From positions 106,134 through 170,133 of the forward strand of contig JACKBU010000007.1 in NCBI GenBank assembly GCA_020634395.1: a stretch of 64,000 bases of DNA. The letters run 5' to 3'. The position numbers and the translations under genes were made by a program. The notes beneath the pieces are model-generated. The model had not been told where the DNA came from. It made no database searches and saw nothing but the letters and a program-made list of their open reading frames with translations. Below are positions 17,030 through 25,700 of the stretch, piece after piece. The number at the start of each line of letters is the position of its first letter. Position 1 is the stretch's first letter. This DNA is from Ardenticatenaceae bacterium. Its GTDB lineage: Bacteria; Chloroflexota; Anaerolineae; Promineifilales; Promineifilaceae.

Positions 17030-18473
17030 ATGCCTTCGTCGCTGCTTGCACATTGGCAAACAGCGGCATCATTTTGTCAAAATTCACCGTTTTCAATGTT
17101 TGCTGCACATCTGGGGCGCAGTTGGCAAGGCGTACCTCGCCGCCTTGCGCCTGGGCTTCGCGGTGCAGCTTGCCCATCACGGCCAGCCCGGCGCTTGCCA
17201 AAAAGACCGTTGCCGCAAAATCTAGGGCCAAGTAGCGGCTTTGCTGCAAGCTGCTTTGCGCCATTTGCCAAAAGGCGGCGGCGGTGTCCGCATCGAGGCG
17301 GCGCGGCATGGGCAGAACCAGCCAACGGCCGTTGACCATTTGCGGCGCGGGCGGCGTGTGCTGCTGGTGCTGCATTGCCTCGTCCACGCTGGGCAGCATC
17401 TCAAACAGGCGGTCGAGGCGCATCATGCTCAGGGCGCGGTGGATGGCGTCGGGCACGGCCGTTAGCGTTACTTCTCCGCCAGCATCTACCGCCTGTTTGC
17501 GCAGCCCTACCAACGCGCCCATGCCTGTGCTGTCAATGAACTCTGCCTGGGCCAGATTGATGATCAGGCGCGGCGCGACGGCCAGCGCCTCGCGCCCTTT
17601 GGCGGCGAAGGCTTTGTGGTTGCTAATGTCGAGGCGGCCTAGCAGGGTGAGTACGGCCGTGTCTCCCAGCAGGGCTACATCTGTCGTTGGCAGTACCGGC
17701 GATGGCTTGCTGCCCTGGCGCATCAGCCACCATTGGCGCACAAAAAAGCTGCTAAAGCCGGCCATGTCTACCACATAGCGCTTCCACAGGCGGCGCGGCT
17801 CGTTCGCCAGCCGGAACAGCCATTCTAGCCCTGATTTTTGCATCCATTCTGGGGCGCGGCGCGTTTTACCGGCAATAAAATCGAAGGTGCCGCCCACGCC
17901 AATCATCACCGGCACGGGTAAATCGTGGCGGTGCATGGCGATCCATTTTTCTTGTTTGGGATTGCCAAAGGCCACCAGCAAAATGTCTGGCTGCGCGGCG
18001 CGAATGTCGTCGAGAACGGCCGTGTCCATTTCTAACACGGTGCTTTTGGGCGGCGAGAGTACGCCGGCAATTTGCAAGCCGGGATGCTGCGCCTGTAAGA
18101 TTTCGGCGGCGCGGGCGGCTACGCCGGGGGCCGCGCCCAAAAAGTAGAGGCTGTACCCCTTTTGCGCGGCGCGTTCGGCCAGCGCCGGCACCATGTCTGC
18201 GCCGGTGACGCGCCCTTCTAGCGGCAGCCCCAACGCCCGCGCTCCCCAAACTAATGGCATTCCGTCGGCCGTTGCCATGTCGGCTTCTTGCAGAATGCCG
18301 CGCAGTTCGGGGTCGTGCAGGGCTTTTACCACAAAGTCGGCGTTGACGGTGGCTATTTGATGGCTGCGTTGTTGGGCACGGCCGTTTGCCACAAATTCAT
18401 CCACCCGCGCTAACGCCTCGTCCATTGTCAAATCATCTATCGGCACACCCAGTATGAGGATTAATTTTCGCAT
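17028..18473 (-). CDS. WecG/TagA/CpsF-family glycosyltransferase fused to two STAS domains
   Basis: Residues about 1-245 are a WecG/TagA glycosyltransferase (GT26), including NADFVV, ATADGMPLVWGARALG, FLGAAPG, LLVAFGNPKQEKWI and GVGGTFDFIAGKTRRAPEWM. These enzymes add a sugar, often N-acetylmannosaminuronate or a related residue, to a lipid-linked intermediate at the inner face of the membrane. Residues about 265-365 form a STAS domain with an intact loop (FIDSTGMGALVGL). Residues about 380-481 form a second STAS domain whose loop reads FLASAGLAVMG, keeping the Ser but replacing the preceding Asp by Ala. This looks like a polysaccharide enzyme placed under partner-switch control. The upstream gap carries a MITE-like element. 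Confidence 0.92.
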   Translation of the reverse strand: MRKLILILGVPIDDLTMDEALARVDEFVANGRAQQRSHQIATVNADFVVKALHDPELRGILQEADMATADGMPLVWGARALGLPLEGRVTGADMVPALAERAAQKGYSLYFLGAAPGVAARAAEILQAQHPGLQIAGVLSPPKSTVLEMDTAVLDDIRAAQPDILLVAFGNPKQEKWIAMHRHDLPVPVMIGVGGTFDFIAGKTRRAPEWMQKSGLEWLFRLANEPRRLWKRYVVDMAGFSSFFVRQWWLMRQGSKPSPVLPTTDVALLGDTAVLTLLGRLDISNHKAFAAKGREALAVAPRLIINLAQAEFIDSTGMGALVGLRKQAVDAGGEVTLTAVPDAIHRALSMMRLDRLFEMLPSVDEAMQHQQHTPPAPQMVNGRWLVLPMPRRLDADTAAAFWQMAQSSLQQSRYLALDFAATVFLASAGLAVMGKLHREAQAQGGEVRLANCAPDVQQTLKTVNFDKMMPLFANVQAATKA

Positions 18474-18526
18474 TGCGCCCCCGTTTGGTTAGGAATCAGC
18501 GGTTCATTCTCAATTCATTATTCATC

Positions 18527-18607
18527 AGGGCTTACGCAAAAGCCCTCAATGACCGGAGATTGAGCCTGTCGAAATCGGCTGCGACAAGCTCAGCCTGCGT
18601 AAGTCCT
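18527..18607. repeat. 81-bp MITE-like element with 12-bp terminal inverted repeats
   Basis: AGGGCTTACGCA at the left end and TGCGTAAGTCCT at the right end are inverted repeats with one mismatch. No coding sequence lies between them. The core (TTGAGCCTGTCGAAA...CGACAAGCTCAG) resembles the core of the 83-bp repeat at 19383. ATTCATTATT occurs on both sides, four bases from the left end and directly at the right end, which may be a target duplication or just part of the local heptamer repeats. Confidence 0.6.
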
Positions 18608-18619
18608 ATTCATTATTAA

Positions 18620-19348
18620 TCAGTATGCGCCTTTGCCCAAAACTACCGCCGGAATTGTCTTGAGTAAAATCTCGATGTCTTTCCAAAAACTTTGCTCGGC
18701 GATGTATTGCAAATCCAGCTCTACCCAGGTTTTGAAATCGAGGTCGCTGCGGCCGGAGACTTGTTGTAAGCCGGTGATGCCGGGGATGGCGTTGAGGCGG
18801 CCTAGCTCTTCGTACTCGTATTCGGCTACTTCTTTGGGCACGGGCGGACGCGGCCCGACGAGGCTCATCTCGCCTTTGAGGACGTTGAGCAACTGCGGCA
18901 GTTCGTCCACGCTGAATTTGCGGATGTATTTGCCTACGCGGGTGATGCGCGGGTCGTTTTTCATTTTGAATACGGGGCCGTCGGCTTCGTTTTGGGCCAT
19001 GAGGGCGGCTTTGCGTTCTTCGGCGTCTATGTACATGGAGCGGAATTTGTAGACGTAGAAGGGGCGGCCCCATTTGCCCACGCGCACTTGCTTGAAGAAG
19101 ATGGGGCCGGGGGAGTCGAGTTTGATGAGGACGGCCGTTCCCCCAATCACCGGTGAAAATACCAATAGGGCCAGCGAGGCTACTATTACGTCTAGCGCTC
19201 GCTTTACGCTTTGCGCCAGCTTGGCCCGCAGCACCCAGGCTACCAGCCTTAGCCGTAATGCCTGCGACGCTCTGGCGCTGTTGAATGCTTGTTTTTCATA
19301 AATTGCCAGCATTTTTGCGGCTCGTTCGTCTAGTTCTTGTTCGTCCAT
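18620..19348 (-). CDS. Undecaprenyl-phosphate sugar phosphotransferase (WcaJ/RfbP/PglC superfamily)
   Basis: A monotopic phosphoglycosyl transferase core of 242 residues with an N-terminal extension of about 45 residues. The membrane segment is VIVASLALLVFSPVIGGTAVLI, followed by SPGPIFFKQVRVG, YKFRSM, DPRITRVGKYIRKFSVDELPQL (split here as DPRITRVGKYIRK and FSVDELPQL), GEMSLVGPRPP and GITGLQQVSGRSDLDF. The Asp-Glu dyad of the family is present. It would transfer a sugar-1-phosphate to undecaprenyl phosphate and so start repeat-unit synthesis. Unlike most WcaJ homologues it lacks a polytopic N-terminal domain. It is the functional counterpart of the degenerate copy at 15381-16994. Confidence 0.93.
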   Translation of the reverse strand: MDEQELDERAAKMLAIYEKQAFNSARASQALRLRLVAWVLRAKLAQSVKRALDVIVASLALLVFSPVIGGTAVLIKLDSPGPIFFKQVRVGKWGRPFYVYKFRSMYIDAEERKAALMAQNEADGPVFKMKNDPRITRVGKYIRKFSVDELPQLLNVLKGEMSLVGPRPPVPKEVAEYEYEELGRLNAIPGITGLQQVSGRSDLDFKTWVELDLQYIAEQSFWKDIEILLKTIPAVVLGKGAY

Positions 19349-19356
19349 AGCTTAAC

Positions 19357-19384
19357 CAATTAACAATTGACAATTAGCAATTGT
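19357..19384. repeat. Heptamer tandem repeat CAATTNN
   Basis: Four units of seven bases (CAATTAA, CAATTGA, CAATTAG, CAATTGT) lie between the sugar transferase start and the 83-bp repeat. Similar short heptamer arrays occur in many gaps of the window. Confidence 0.7.
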
Positions 19385-19465
19385 ATCTATACAGTCAGTC
19401 GAGGATTGAGCATGCCGAAAGCCGGTTCCGCCTTCGACAAGCTCAGGCTACACCTGTACAGTTAC
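19383..19465 (+). repeat. 83-bp MITE-like repeat, copy A
   Basis: The ends GTATCTATACAG and CTGTACAGTTAC are imperfect inverted repeats (10 of 12). A second copy at 53840-53922 in the opposite orientation matches it at 80 of 83 positions. There is no reading frame inside. It occupies the gap between the sugar transferase and the GT2 gene. Confidence 0.85.
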
Positions 19466-19482
19466 TAGCAATTAGCAATTCA

Positions 19483-20667
19483 CTATTCATTTCGTCCGGT
19501 GCGCACCCACCCCTCTTCTTTTTGGCCGAGGAGTACGCCGAGATAGAGGCGGATTTTCCAGAGGAGGAAGCGCGGGATGCCGAGTAGGGCGCGGTAGACG
19601 GCGCGGGGGGCGTTTGCCAGGCGCAGCCCGGCGAGCAGGTAAATGATTTGGGCGAGTATGGTGTATGCGCCGAGGGCGACGGCCGTTGCGCGACGTGATT
19701 TGGTTTGGAATACGGCCGTGCCCATCCCCAGCAAGCTCAACCCGGCCAATACCGAAAATGGGGGGATGAGATGTTCCATTGCCGCATCAAACAGGGCGAA
19801 ATTGCCTTCGCGGGCGGCGCGGCGCAGCAAAATGGGCACATATTGCCGCGCCATTTCCAGCCGGCCCTGTTCCCAGCGTGCATTTTGCGTTTGCGAAGCG
19901 GCCAGCGTGTCTGGCATTTCGGCCCACACCACTGCGTCTGGGGCAAAGGTTACGCGCTCTCCGGCTAAGATGAGCTGCATGTGAAACTCGATGTCTTCTG
20001 TTAGGGAGGCGCTCCATTCGTGTTGGCGCAGCAGGTCGGCGACGAAGACCATGCCGTTGCCTTTTAGCCCGGCCGAGCCGCCTAAGACCATGCGTCCTTG
20101 TGGGCGTAAGTAGTGCAGCACGGCCAGCGCCGCGTAGCGCAGCCCGGCGCTGCTTGATTGTTCTGGGGCACGCACGGCGTAGTAGGCCTGGATGACGCGC
20201 TCGCCGTTTGCCAGCCGCGCATTCATCGCTTGTAAAAAATTTTGGGAAATGATGGAGTCGGCGTCGAGGATGACGATGGCGTCGTGGGGGGTGTTTTGGA
20301 TTTGGGCCAGCAGCCATTGTAGGGCGTACCCTTTGCCGCGCAGGGTTTGGTGGAAGCGTTCGTGGACGGTGGCGCCGTGTTGGCGGGCGATGACGGCCGT
20401 GTTGTCCGTGCAGTTATCGGCGACGACGTGTACGGCGTAGCTGTCTGTGGGGTAATCCAGTTTGCGCAGGTTGGCAAGCAGGTCGGGCAGTAGTTTTTCT
20501 TCGTTGTGGGCGGGGATGAGGATGAGGAAGCGGTGGGTACGGCCGTTGGCTTTTTTTGTTGTTTTGGGGGCGCGGAGGGCGGCGGCGGTGAGCAGCAGTA
20601 AATAGCTGACCAACCCGGCCAGCACGCTTTGGAACGCCAGCAATAAATTTGACAGTATCTTTATCAT
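19483..20667 (-). CDS. GT2-family membrane glycosyltransferase
   Basis: A 394-residue inverting GT-A enzyme. An N-terminal membrane helix (about 8-30) is followed by the nucleotide-sugar domain with LILIPAHNEEKLLPDLL, VVADNCTDNT and the metal-binding DADS in IVILDADSIISQNFL; a later ExxF-containing stretch is LTEDIEFHMQLI and the acceptor-side QxxRW-like motif reads NARWEQGR. Two or three C-terminal hydrophobic helices (about 305-365) suggest a processive or membrane-bound transferase like cellulose-synthase relatives. Its ATG abuts the TAA of the GT4 gene with no gap, so the two are coupled. Confidence 0.92.
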   Translation of the reverse strand: MIKILSNLLLAFQSVLAGLVSYLLLLTAAALRAPKTTKKANGRTHRFLILIPAHNEEKLLPDLLANLRKLDYPTDSYAVHVVADNCTDNTAVIARQHGATVHERFHQTLRGKGYALQWLLAQIQNTPHDAIVILDADSIISQNFLQAMNARLANGERVIQAYYAVRAPEQSSSAGLRYAALAVLHYLRPQGRMVLGGSAGLKGNGMVFVADLLRQHEWSASLTEDIEFHMQLILAGERVTFAPDAVVWAEMPDTLAASQTQNARWEQGRLEMARQYVPILLRRAAREGNFALFDAAMEHLIPPFSVLAGLSLLGMGTAVFQTKSRRATAVALGAYTILAQIIYLLAGLRLANAPRAVYRALLGIPRFLLWKIRLYLGVLLGQKEEGWVRTGRNE

Positions 20668-21777
20668 TTACATTTCCAAAACGGCCGTTACTTTTCGGGC
20701 AAAAACGGCCGTTGTATAGTTTTCTAGCACCCGTGCCCGACCTGCTGCCCCCATGCGCTGCGCCAGCGCCGGGTCTCGCGCCAGGCGGGTAATGGCTTCG
20801 GCCACGGCACGGCCGTCCAGCGGATCAACCAGCAGCCCGGTAACGCCATTTGCAACCGCGTCAGCCACGCCGCCAGCCTGCCCGCCAATCACCGGCTTGC
20901 CCGCCGCCCCCGCCTCCAAAAAGGTGATGCCAAAGCCTTCCACCTCGCCTGCCCCCTGCCGCGTGAGCATGGCAAAGGCGTCGCAGCGGGCATAGTAGGC
21001 GGGCAGTTCTGCGTCAGCGACGTGCCCGGCAAAGGTGACATGCCCGGCCACGCCCAGCTCGGCGGCCAATTGGCGCAGGTATGCCTCATCTGGCCCGCCG
21101 CCGACAATAACGTAGTGGGCGTTGGGAACGCTTTTCAACACTTGGGGCAAGGCGCGGATGACGGTGTCTTGCCCTTTACGCGCCACCAGCCGCGCCACGG
21201 TGAGCAGCACCCATTTGCCCGGCCATGCAGCATGGGGGTGCGCCTCGGTAAAGGGCTGCACGTCAATGCCGGGTGAAACTAAATGAATGCGCTCTGGCGG
21301 CACGCCCAGCTTGCGCAGTTCGTTAACGGTAAACTGGCTGACGGTGAGAACGGCCGTTGCCCCGCGCAAAGCCCAGCCTAGCCCCCAACGCGCCAGAGGT
21401 CGCCCAATGGTCACATCTTCTGAATGGGCATAAACAACGTATGGCAGGCGGTAAATCAGGTGGATCAGGCGGGCGAGAATGGCCGTAGGGTAGGCCACGC
21501 CAGAAAGGGCTATGTCGGGCTGCCACTGCCGTACAATTCGGCCAAAACGCCGCAAAAAATCTAGCGAAGTGGCGCCGCGCTTGCGGCCTGGCGGTACGCG
21601 GTCAATGGGAAACGGGGCGCGGGCGTCAAAATCAGCATAAAAGCTGGTCGGCTGCTGCTGCACACTGAGAACGCGTAAGGAAACCGTCTGCGGGCGATTT
21701 TGGCTGTACGCCCAAAGCAATCGTGGAACTCCCCCCACTTCAGGGGCAAATTGCGACGTGACCAATACGGTTTTCAT
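20668..21777 (-). CDS. GT4-family glycosyltransferase
   Basis: A 369-residue retaining GT-B enzyme. The N-terminal glycine-rich start TSQFAPEVGGVPRLLWAY is typical of GT4. The C-terminal half carries VLLTVARLVARKGQDTVI, YVIVGGGPDEAYLRQL and the donor-binding E-x7-E region EGFGITFLEAGAAGKPVIGG. No signal or membrane segment is visible, so it should act at the cytoplasmic face on lipid-linked sugars. It begins a transcription unit with the GT2 gene. A 325-bp gap lies upstream. Confidence 0.93.
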   Translation of the reverse strand: MKTVLVTSQFAPEVGGVPRLLWAYSQNRPQTVSLRVLSVQQQPTSFYADFDARAPFPIDRVPPGRKRGATSLDFLRRFGRIVRQWQPDIALSGVAYPTAILARLIHLIYRLPYVVYAHSEDVTIGRPLARWGLGWALRGATAVLTVSQFTVNELRKLGVPPERIHLVSPGIDVQPFTEAHPHAAWPGKWVLLTVARLVARKGQDTVIRALPQVLKSVPNAHYVIVGGGPDEAYLRQLAAELGVAGHVTFAGHVADAELPAYYARCDAFAMLTRQGAGEVEGFGITFLEAGAAGKPVIGGQAGGVADAVANGVTGLLVDPLDGRAVAEAITRLARDPALAQRMGAAGRARVLENYTTAVFARKVTAVLEM

Positions 21778-22103
21778 GGTTCAATAGCGATAAAAACCTT
21801 GCTCGTTATGCGCTTGTCACACCTTCCAACCTGCCGGGATGTGGTGTTGCTTAACAACGTGTTGTGTGTGCCAGAAAGTCGTGCGCAAAAAGCGCGAAAT
21901 AAACCTTAACCGTTACTATAAAAGTGGAAAAGTGATTGGAAAATAGGCCGTTGTTACTATCCAGGACTTATTTCACACTCTGTTCACAGTGGGAATTCTG
22001 GCGTGAAGCGTGAACTCTCCGGTCAGGCATTACGTTTTACGGCGTATGCCACGAAATCAGAAAAACGCGGCAAGCTATGGTTTGGTATTAATGGGTAGGT
22101 AAA
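21778..22103. other. Intergenic region without recognisable gene
   Basis: The 326 bases between the GT4 gene and the PIN toxin hold no convincing gene on either strand and no ACGGCCGT octamer. It is more AT-rich than its surroundings and probably contains the GT4 promoter. Confidence 0.5.
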
Positions 22104-22526
22104 CTACGGGTTGGCAACAAACGGGTTTACGATTCGCAGACTACTTTCAATCAATTGATTATGGTGCATATCTTCCGAGTAAACAATCTGGCAATTGTTG
22201 AGAAACGCAGTTGCCAGTATCAAGCTATCCCAATATGAATAGCCGTATTGGCTATGAATATCCAGCGCCGTTATAACTTTTGCTGTATCAATTTCCAAAA
22301 CAGGGAAAGTCATCGCCATTTCTAAGACGATGGCTCTGGCTTTTTCCGGTGTTGTCAGTTGCTTTTTTGTTAAGACGTTGAATAATTCCCCTAAAACCTG
22401 GGCGCTAATCGTGATGGTTTCAAAGTCATCAACAATCAGTTTTCTGACAATGGCCTGTTTCTGGGGTACAGAATCGGCGTGTAAGTAGACCCACAAGTTT
22501 GTGTCTAAAAAAATGTTAACGGCCAT
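22104..22526 (-). CDS. PIN-domain ribonuclease toxin (VapC-like)
   Basis: Start placed at ATG 22526 (MAVNIFLDTN), which gives the usual PIN N-terminus and overlaps the antitoxin by 11 bases; the longer frame adds 20 residues that are antisense-like. The 140-residue protein has the acidic residues of the fold: Asp in IFLDTNLWVY, Glu in QVLGELFNVL, Asp in YSYWDSLILATA and a later Asp in YSEDMHH. These coordinate magnesium or manganese for RNA cleavage. The cognate antitoxin gene lies directly upstream. Confidence 0.9.
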   Translation of the reverse strand: MAVNIFLDTNLWVYLHADSVPQKQAIVRKLIVDDFETITISAQVLGELFNVLTKKQLTTPEKARAIVLEMAMTFPVLEIDTAKVITALDIHSQYGYSYWDSLILATAFLNNCQIVYSEDMHHNQLIESSLRIVNPFVANP

Positions 22527-22731
22527 AAAGTTCTTCGCGGTTGAATTGGTATGTATCCGGCAATGAGAAGCCGTGTTTATCCACAAACGCTAGAAACCGT
22601 TCCCGGCGTCGTTTAGTTTCATCCGCCTGGAAAACAATCACATTTAAGACCTGTCCTTCCAGTTGAGCGCCCAATTCTTCAGTCAACAACAATTTCCCTT
22701 TTTCGTATGTTGCCTGTATGACCTTGACCAT
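22516..22731 (-). CDS. DUF104/AF2212-like antitoxin
   Basis: The 71-residue protein begins MVKVIQATYEKGKLLLTEEL, close to the pattern of small DUF104 antitoxins that pair with PIN toxins. The C-terminal part (RRRERFLAFVDKHGFSLP) is basic then amphipathic and probably wraps the toxin. The gene precedes and overlaps the PIN gene by 11 bases, the usual order for such modules. It probably neutralises the toxin and autoregulates the operon, but no operator is obvious. Confidence 0.78.
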   Translation of the reverse strand: MVKVIQATYEKGKLLLTEELGAQLEGQVLNVIVFQADETKRRRERFLAFVDKHGFSLPDTYQFNREELYGR

Positions 22732-22787
22732 TTAGCCTCCAGCAAAATTACTTTTGTTGACATCATAACACAAAGTCGGCACTCTTG

Positions 22788-25700
22788 TTATGGTTTGGTG
22801 ATGAGGGGCAGGTAGAAGGTGCTGGTTTCCGGCAGCGGTTGGATGGGCACGGCCGTTTCCACCAGCCCATCTCGCCGCACCCCGCCATGAAACGCGGGCC
22901 AGGCTGCGCTGCCCGCCTCATACGCCCCGCCCAAATCCCACACATACACACCCTGATCGTAAGAGCCAACGGCCGTTTCCACATCCCCATCGCCGTCCAA
23001 ATCGCCCAGCGTCGGCGTAGAGACAACCCAATCGCCGGTAGGCAGCGGCCAGTCAGCCATGGGAATACCGTCATGATGCCAGCCATGCAGCGCCCCATCC
23101 AGCGCCCCCACAATCACCTCCTGATCGCCGTCGCCGTCCACATCGCCGACGATGGGCGAGCTTTGAATGGGCGTGCCCACTTCGCGCGGCCAACCGGGCA
23201 CGGCCGTACCCGTCTCATCCACCGCCCACACCTGCCCGCGCAGCGTGGCAAATAGCACTTCGAAGCGGCCGTCGCCATCCAAATCAGCCACCGCCGGGGA
23301 GCTGATGATGCCGCCGCGCACACGCACAGGGAAACCGGGCAGCGACACGCCATCGCCGCGCCACGCATAAAGACGGCCGTCGCCGCTCGTCGTCACCACA
23401 TCCCGGTAGCCATCCTGGTTCAAATCCACCAACACCGGCGAGGCATACACCCAATCGCGGGTCTGCTTCGGCCAAAAGGTGGAAATGAGCGTGCCGTCCA
23501 GCCGGTAAGCGTACACGCGCCCATCCGTCGAGCCGACCACAATTTCCGGAGCGGCATCGCCGTCCATATTGCCCACGGCGGGCGTGCTGCCGGTGATAAA
23601 GTTGCCGAACAGTTCCGGCACGCCGTCCATTTGCTGCGGCCAATTGGCCCAAACCGCGCCGTCGCCCTCCAACACGACCAGCTTTGCCGCCGTCGTGTGC
23701 GCCACAATTTCCAGCGCCGCGTCGCCGTCCAGGTTCGCCAGCGCGGGGCTGGCTTTCACGCCGTCGCCCAGCTCAACCGGAAAGCCGCTTACCAATGTTC
23801 CCGTATGATGCCAGGCATAGAGACGGCCGTTATCCGCCCCCACCGCCAGCTCCAAATCCCCATCCCCGTCAATGTCGCCCACAGCCGGCGAACTGCGCAC
23901 CGCAGAAAAGGCAAACTGCGGCCAACCCGCCAGCGCCGCGCCATCCGCCTGCCAGACATACACATAGCCATCCTGCCCGGCCACCACCAACTCGCTCACC
24001 CCATTCCCATCCAAATCCACAATCAGCGGCGAGGCAAACACCAGCCCGCCGGTAGCCTGCGGCCAACCCAGTTGATTAACGATTGACGATTGGCGATTGA
24101 CGATTGACGATTGCGCACCGCCCACTCCCCACTGCCCATTGTTTACTGATGACTGATTACTGGCTTCTGGCGTCCACAAATACGCCTCATTCGGCGCATT
24201 GTACCAATCCGGGTTGATGGTTTGACCGCTGGTGATGTAGGCCGTGTACTGCGGATAGGCCAGCCAAATGGGGGCGTTCTCCTCCGGCCAGGCCCACGCC
24301 TGGTTAAAGGCCAGCGCCAGGGGGATGTCGCGCCCCTTTAGCGGGCTGGACGCATCCCACACGCGCTGCGAATCGCTGACGTAGCCCGCTTCCATCAGGT
24401 GGATGTTTTGCCCGGTGTTGTGGACGTGCAGCCACGGGTCGAAGGGCGGCAGTTGCGCCGTTTCCGGTGGGTTGGCGGCGGGGTCGGCCAGGGTGATGGT
24501 TAGCTCTACGAAGGGGCCGTCAATAGCTGGCGTGCCGCTGACGGCGTTGGCCGTGCCGCCGGGGTGGGTGGGCGGCAGCTCTGTGCGCGTGTGATCGAAG
24601 ATGGTCACGTCTACAAAATTGCGGCTGGTTTCGGTTTCGGTGGCGATGAGGTCGCCGTCGGCGTTGTAGCGGTGGATGACGGCCGTTGCCCCGCCATTTA
24701 GTTCCACCGTAAAGTTAAAGCTGTGGTCATAGCTGGAACCCCGCGCTTCCAATGAGAACTTGGCCTCGATTTGGGTGATGCCGTCTTCGTTCATGTTCAC
24801 GGCCGTATCCTCAATAACCACCAAATCATTCGTGTCCCAATCCACCCAGCCCACGCCCTTCAAATCTTCGTAGACGACAAAGACGCGCTGCGGGGCGATG
24901 GCCCGCGCTCGTCCTTGCGGGTCGGGGCAGGCGGTGTTGCCCGCGTCGTCGTAGGCCAGAATGGTGTAAAAGACGGCCGCGCCCGGCGTAATGTCGCTGT
25001 CGCTGAACTCTGTCGCCAGCCCGTTAAAGACCTCTACGCCGTCGTTGAGGCTGGCGGGGAAGGTGTCGGTGTCGCGCAGCACAACTACGCCCGCCAGATC
25101 GCCGTCGCTGGGGTTGCGCCAGTTGAGTTGCAGCGTGCCTTCCTGGCCGAGTACGGCCGTTACCCGTGCATCTGTCACCGTTCCCGGCGCCGCCACATCC
25201 GCACCAGGAATAGAGACATTAATTGCCTGTGGCGTTACCACTCCGGCAGAATTTGGGCCACCCGTGCTGTCCCAGTCTAGCGGAGCAAAGGTGTTGGTGG
25301 CGCTGCGGTCGCGTCCCAACGACTGACCTGCCGCCGGGGCCGTCACAAAGCCGCCCTCAGGCCACTTGCCCGCCGCCGCCGCCAAATCATCGTCGCCGGG
25401 GGAAGCCAACACGCCGTCGTCATCCCATTGTACAAAGTCAATCAGCGTTGTCGTGTCGTGGATGGGGCCGGTGTAGAGGGCAACCTGGTCTTCGCTGTTG
25501 CCCAGCGCCCCGGCAAAGTCTGCGCCGGTGAAGTAGGCGCTGCCACCGTTCAGACCATCGCCCAGATAAATGGCAATGTAGCCGTCGTTGGGGATAAAGG
25601 TCAGGTCGGGGAAGCGATAGATGAAACCGTCTTCGTCGCTCAATTCCCAGCCGCCGATGTTGATGTCGCTGGTGCTGCGGTTGTGCAGCTCAATCCACTC

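Noticed and set aside
24071..24170. Regular repeats considered as a CRISPR array
   Set aside because: The unit is 7 bases without spacers and lies in a coding sequence; no cas genes are present.
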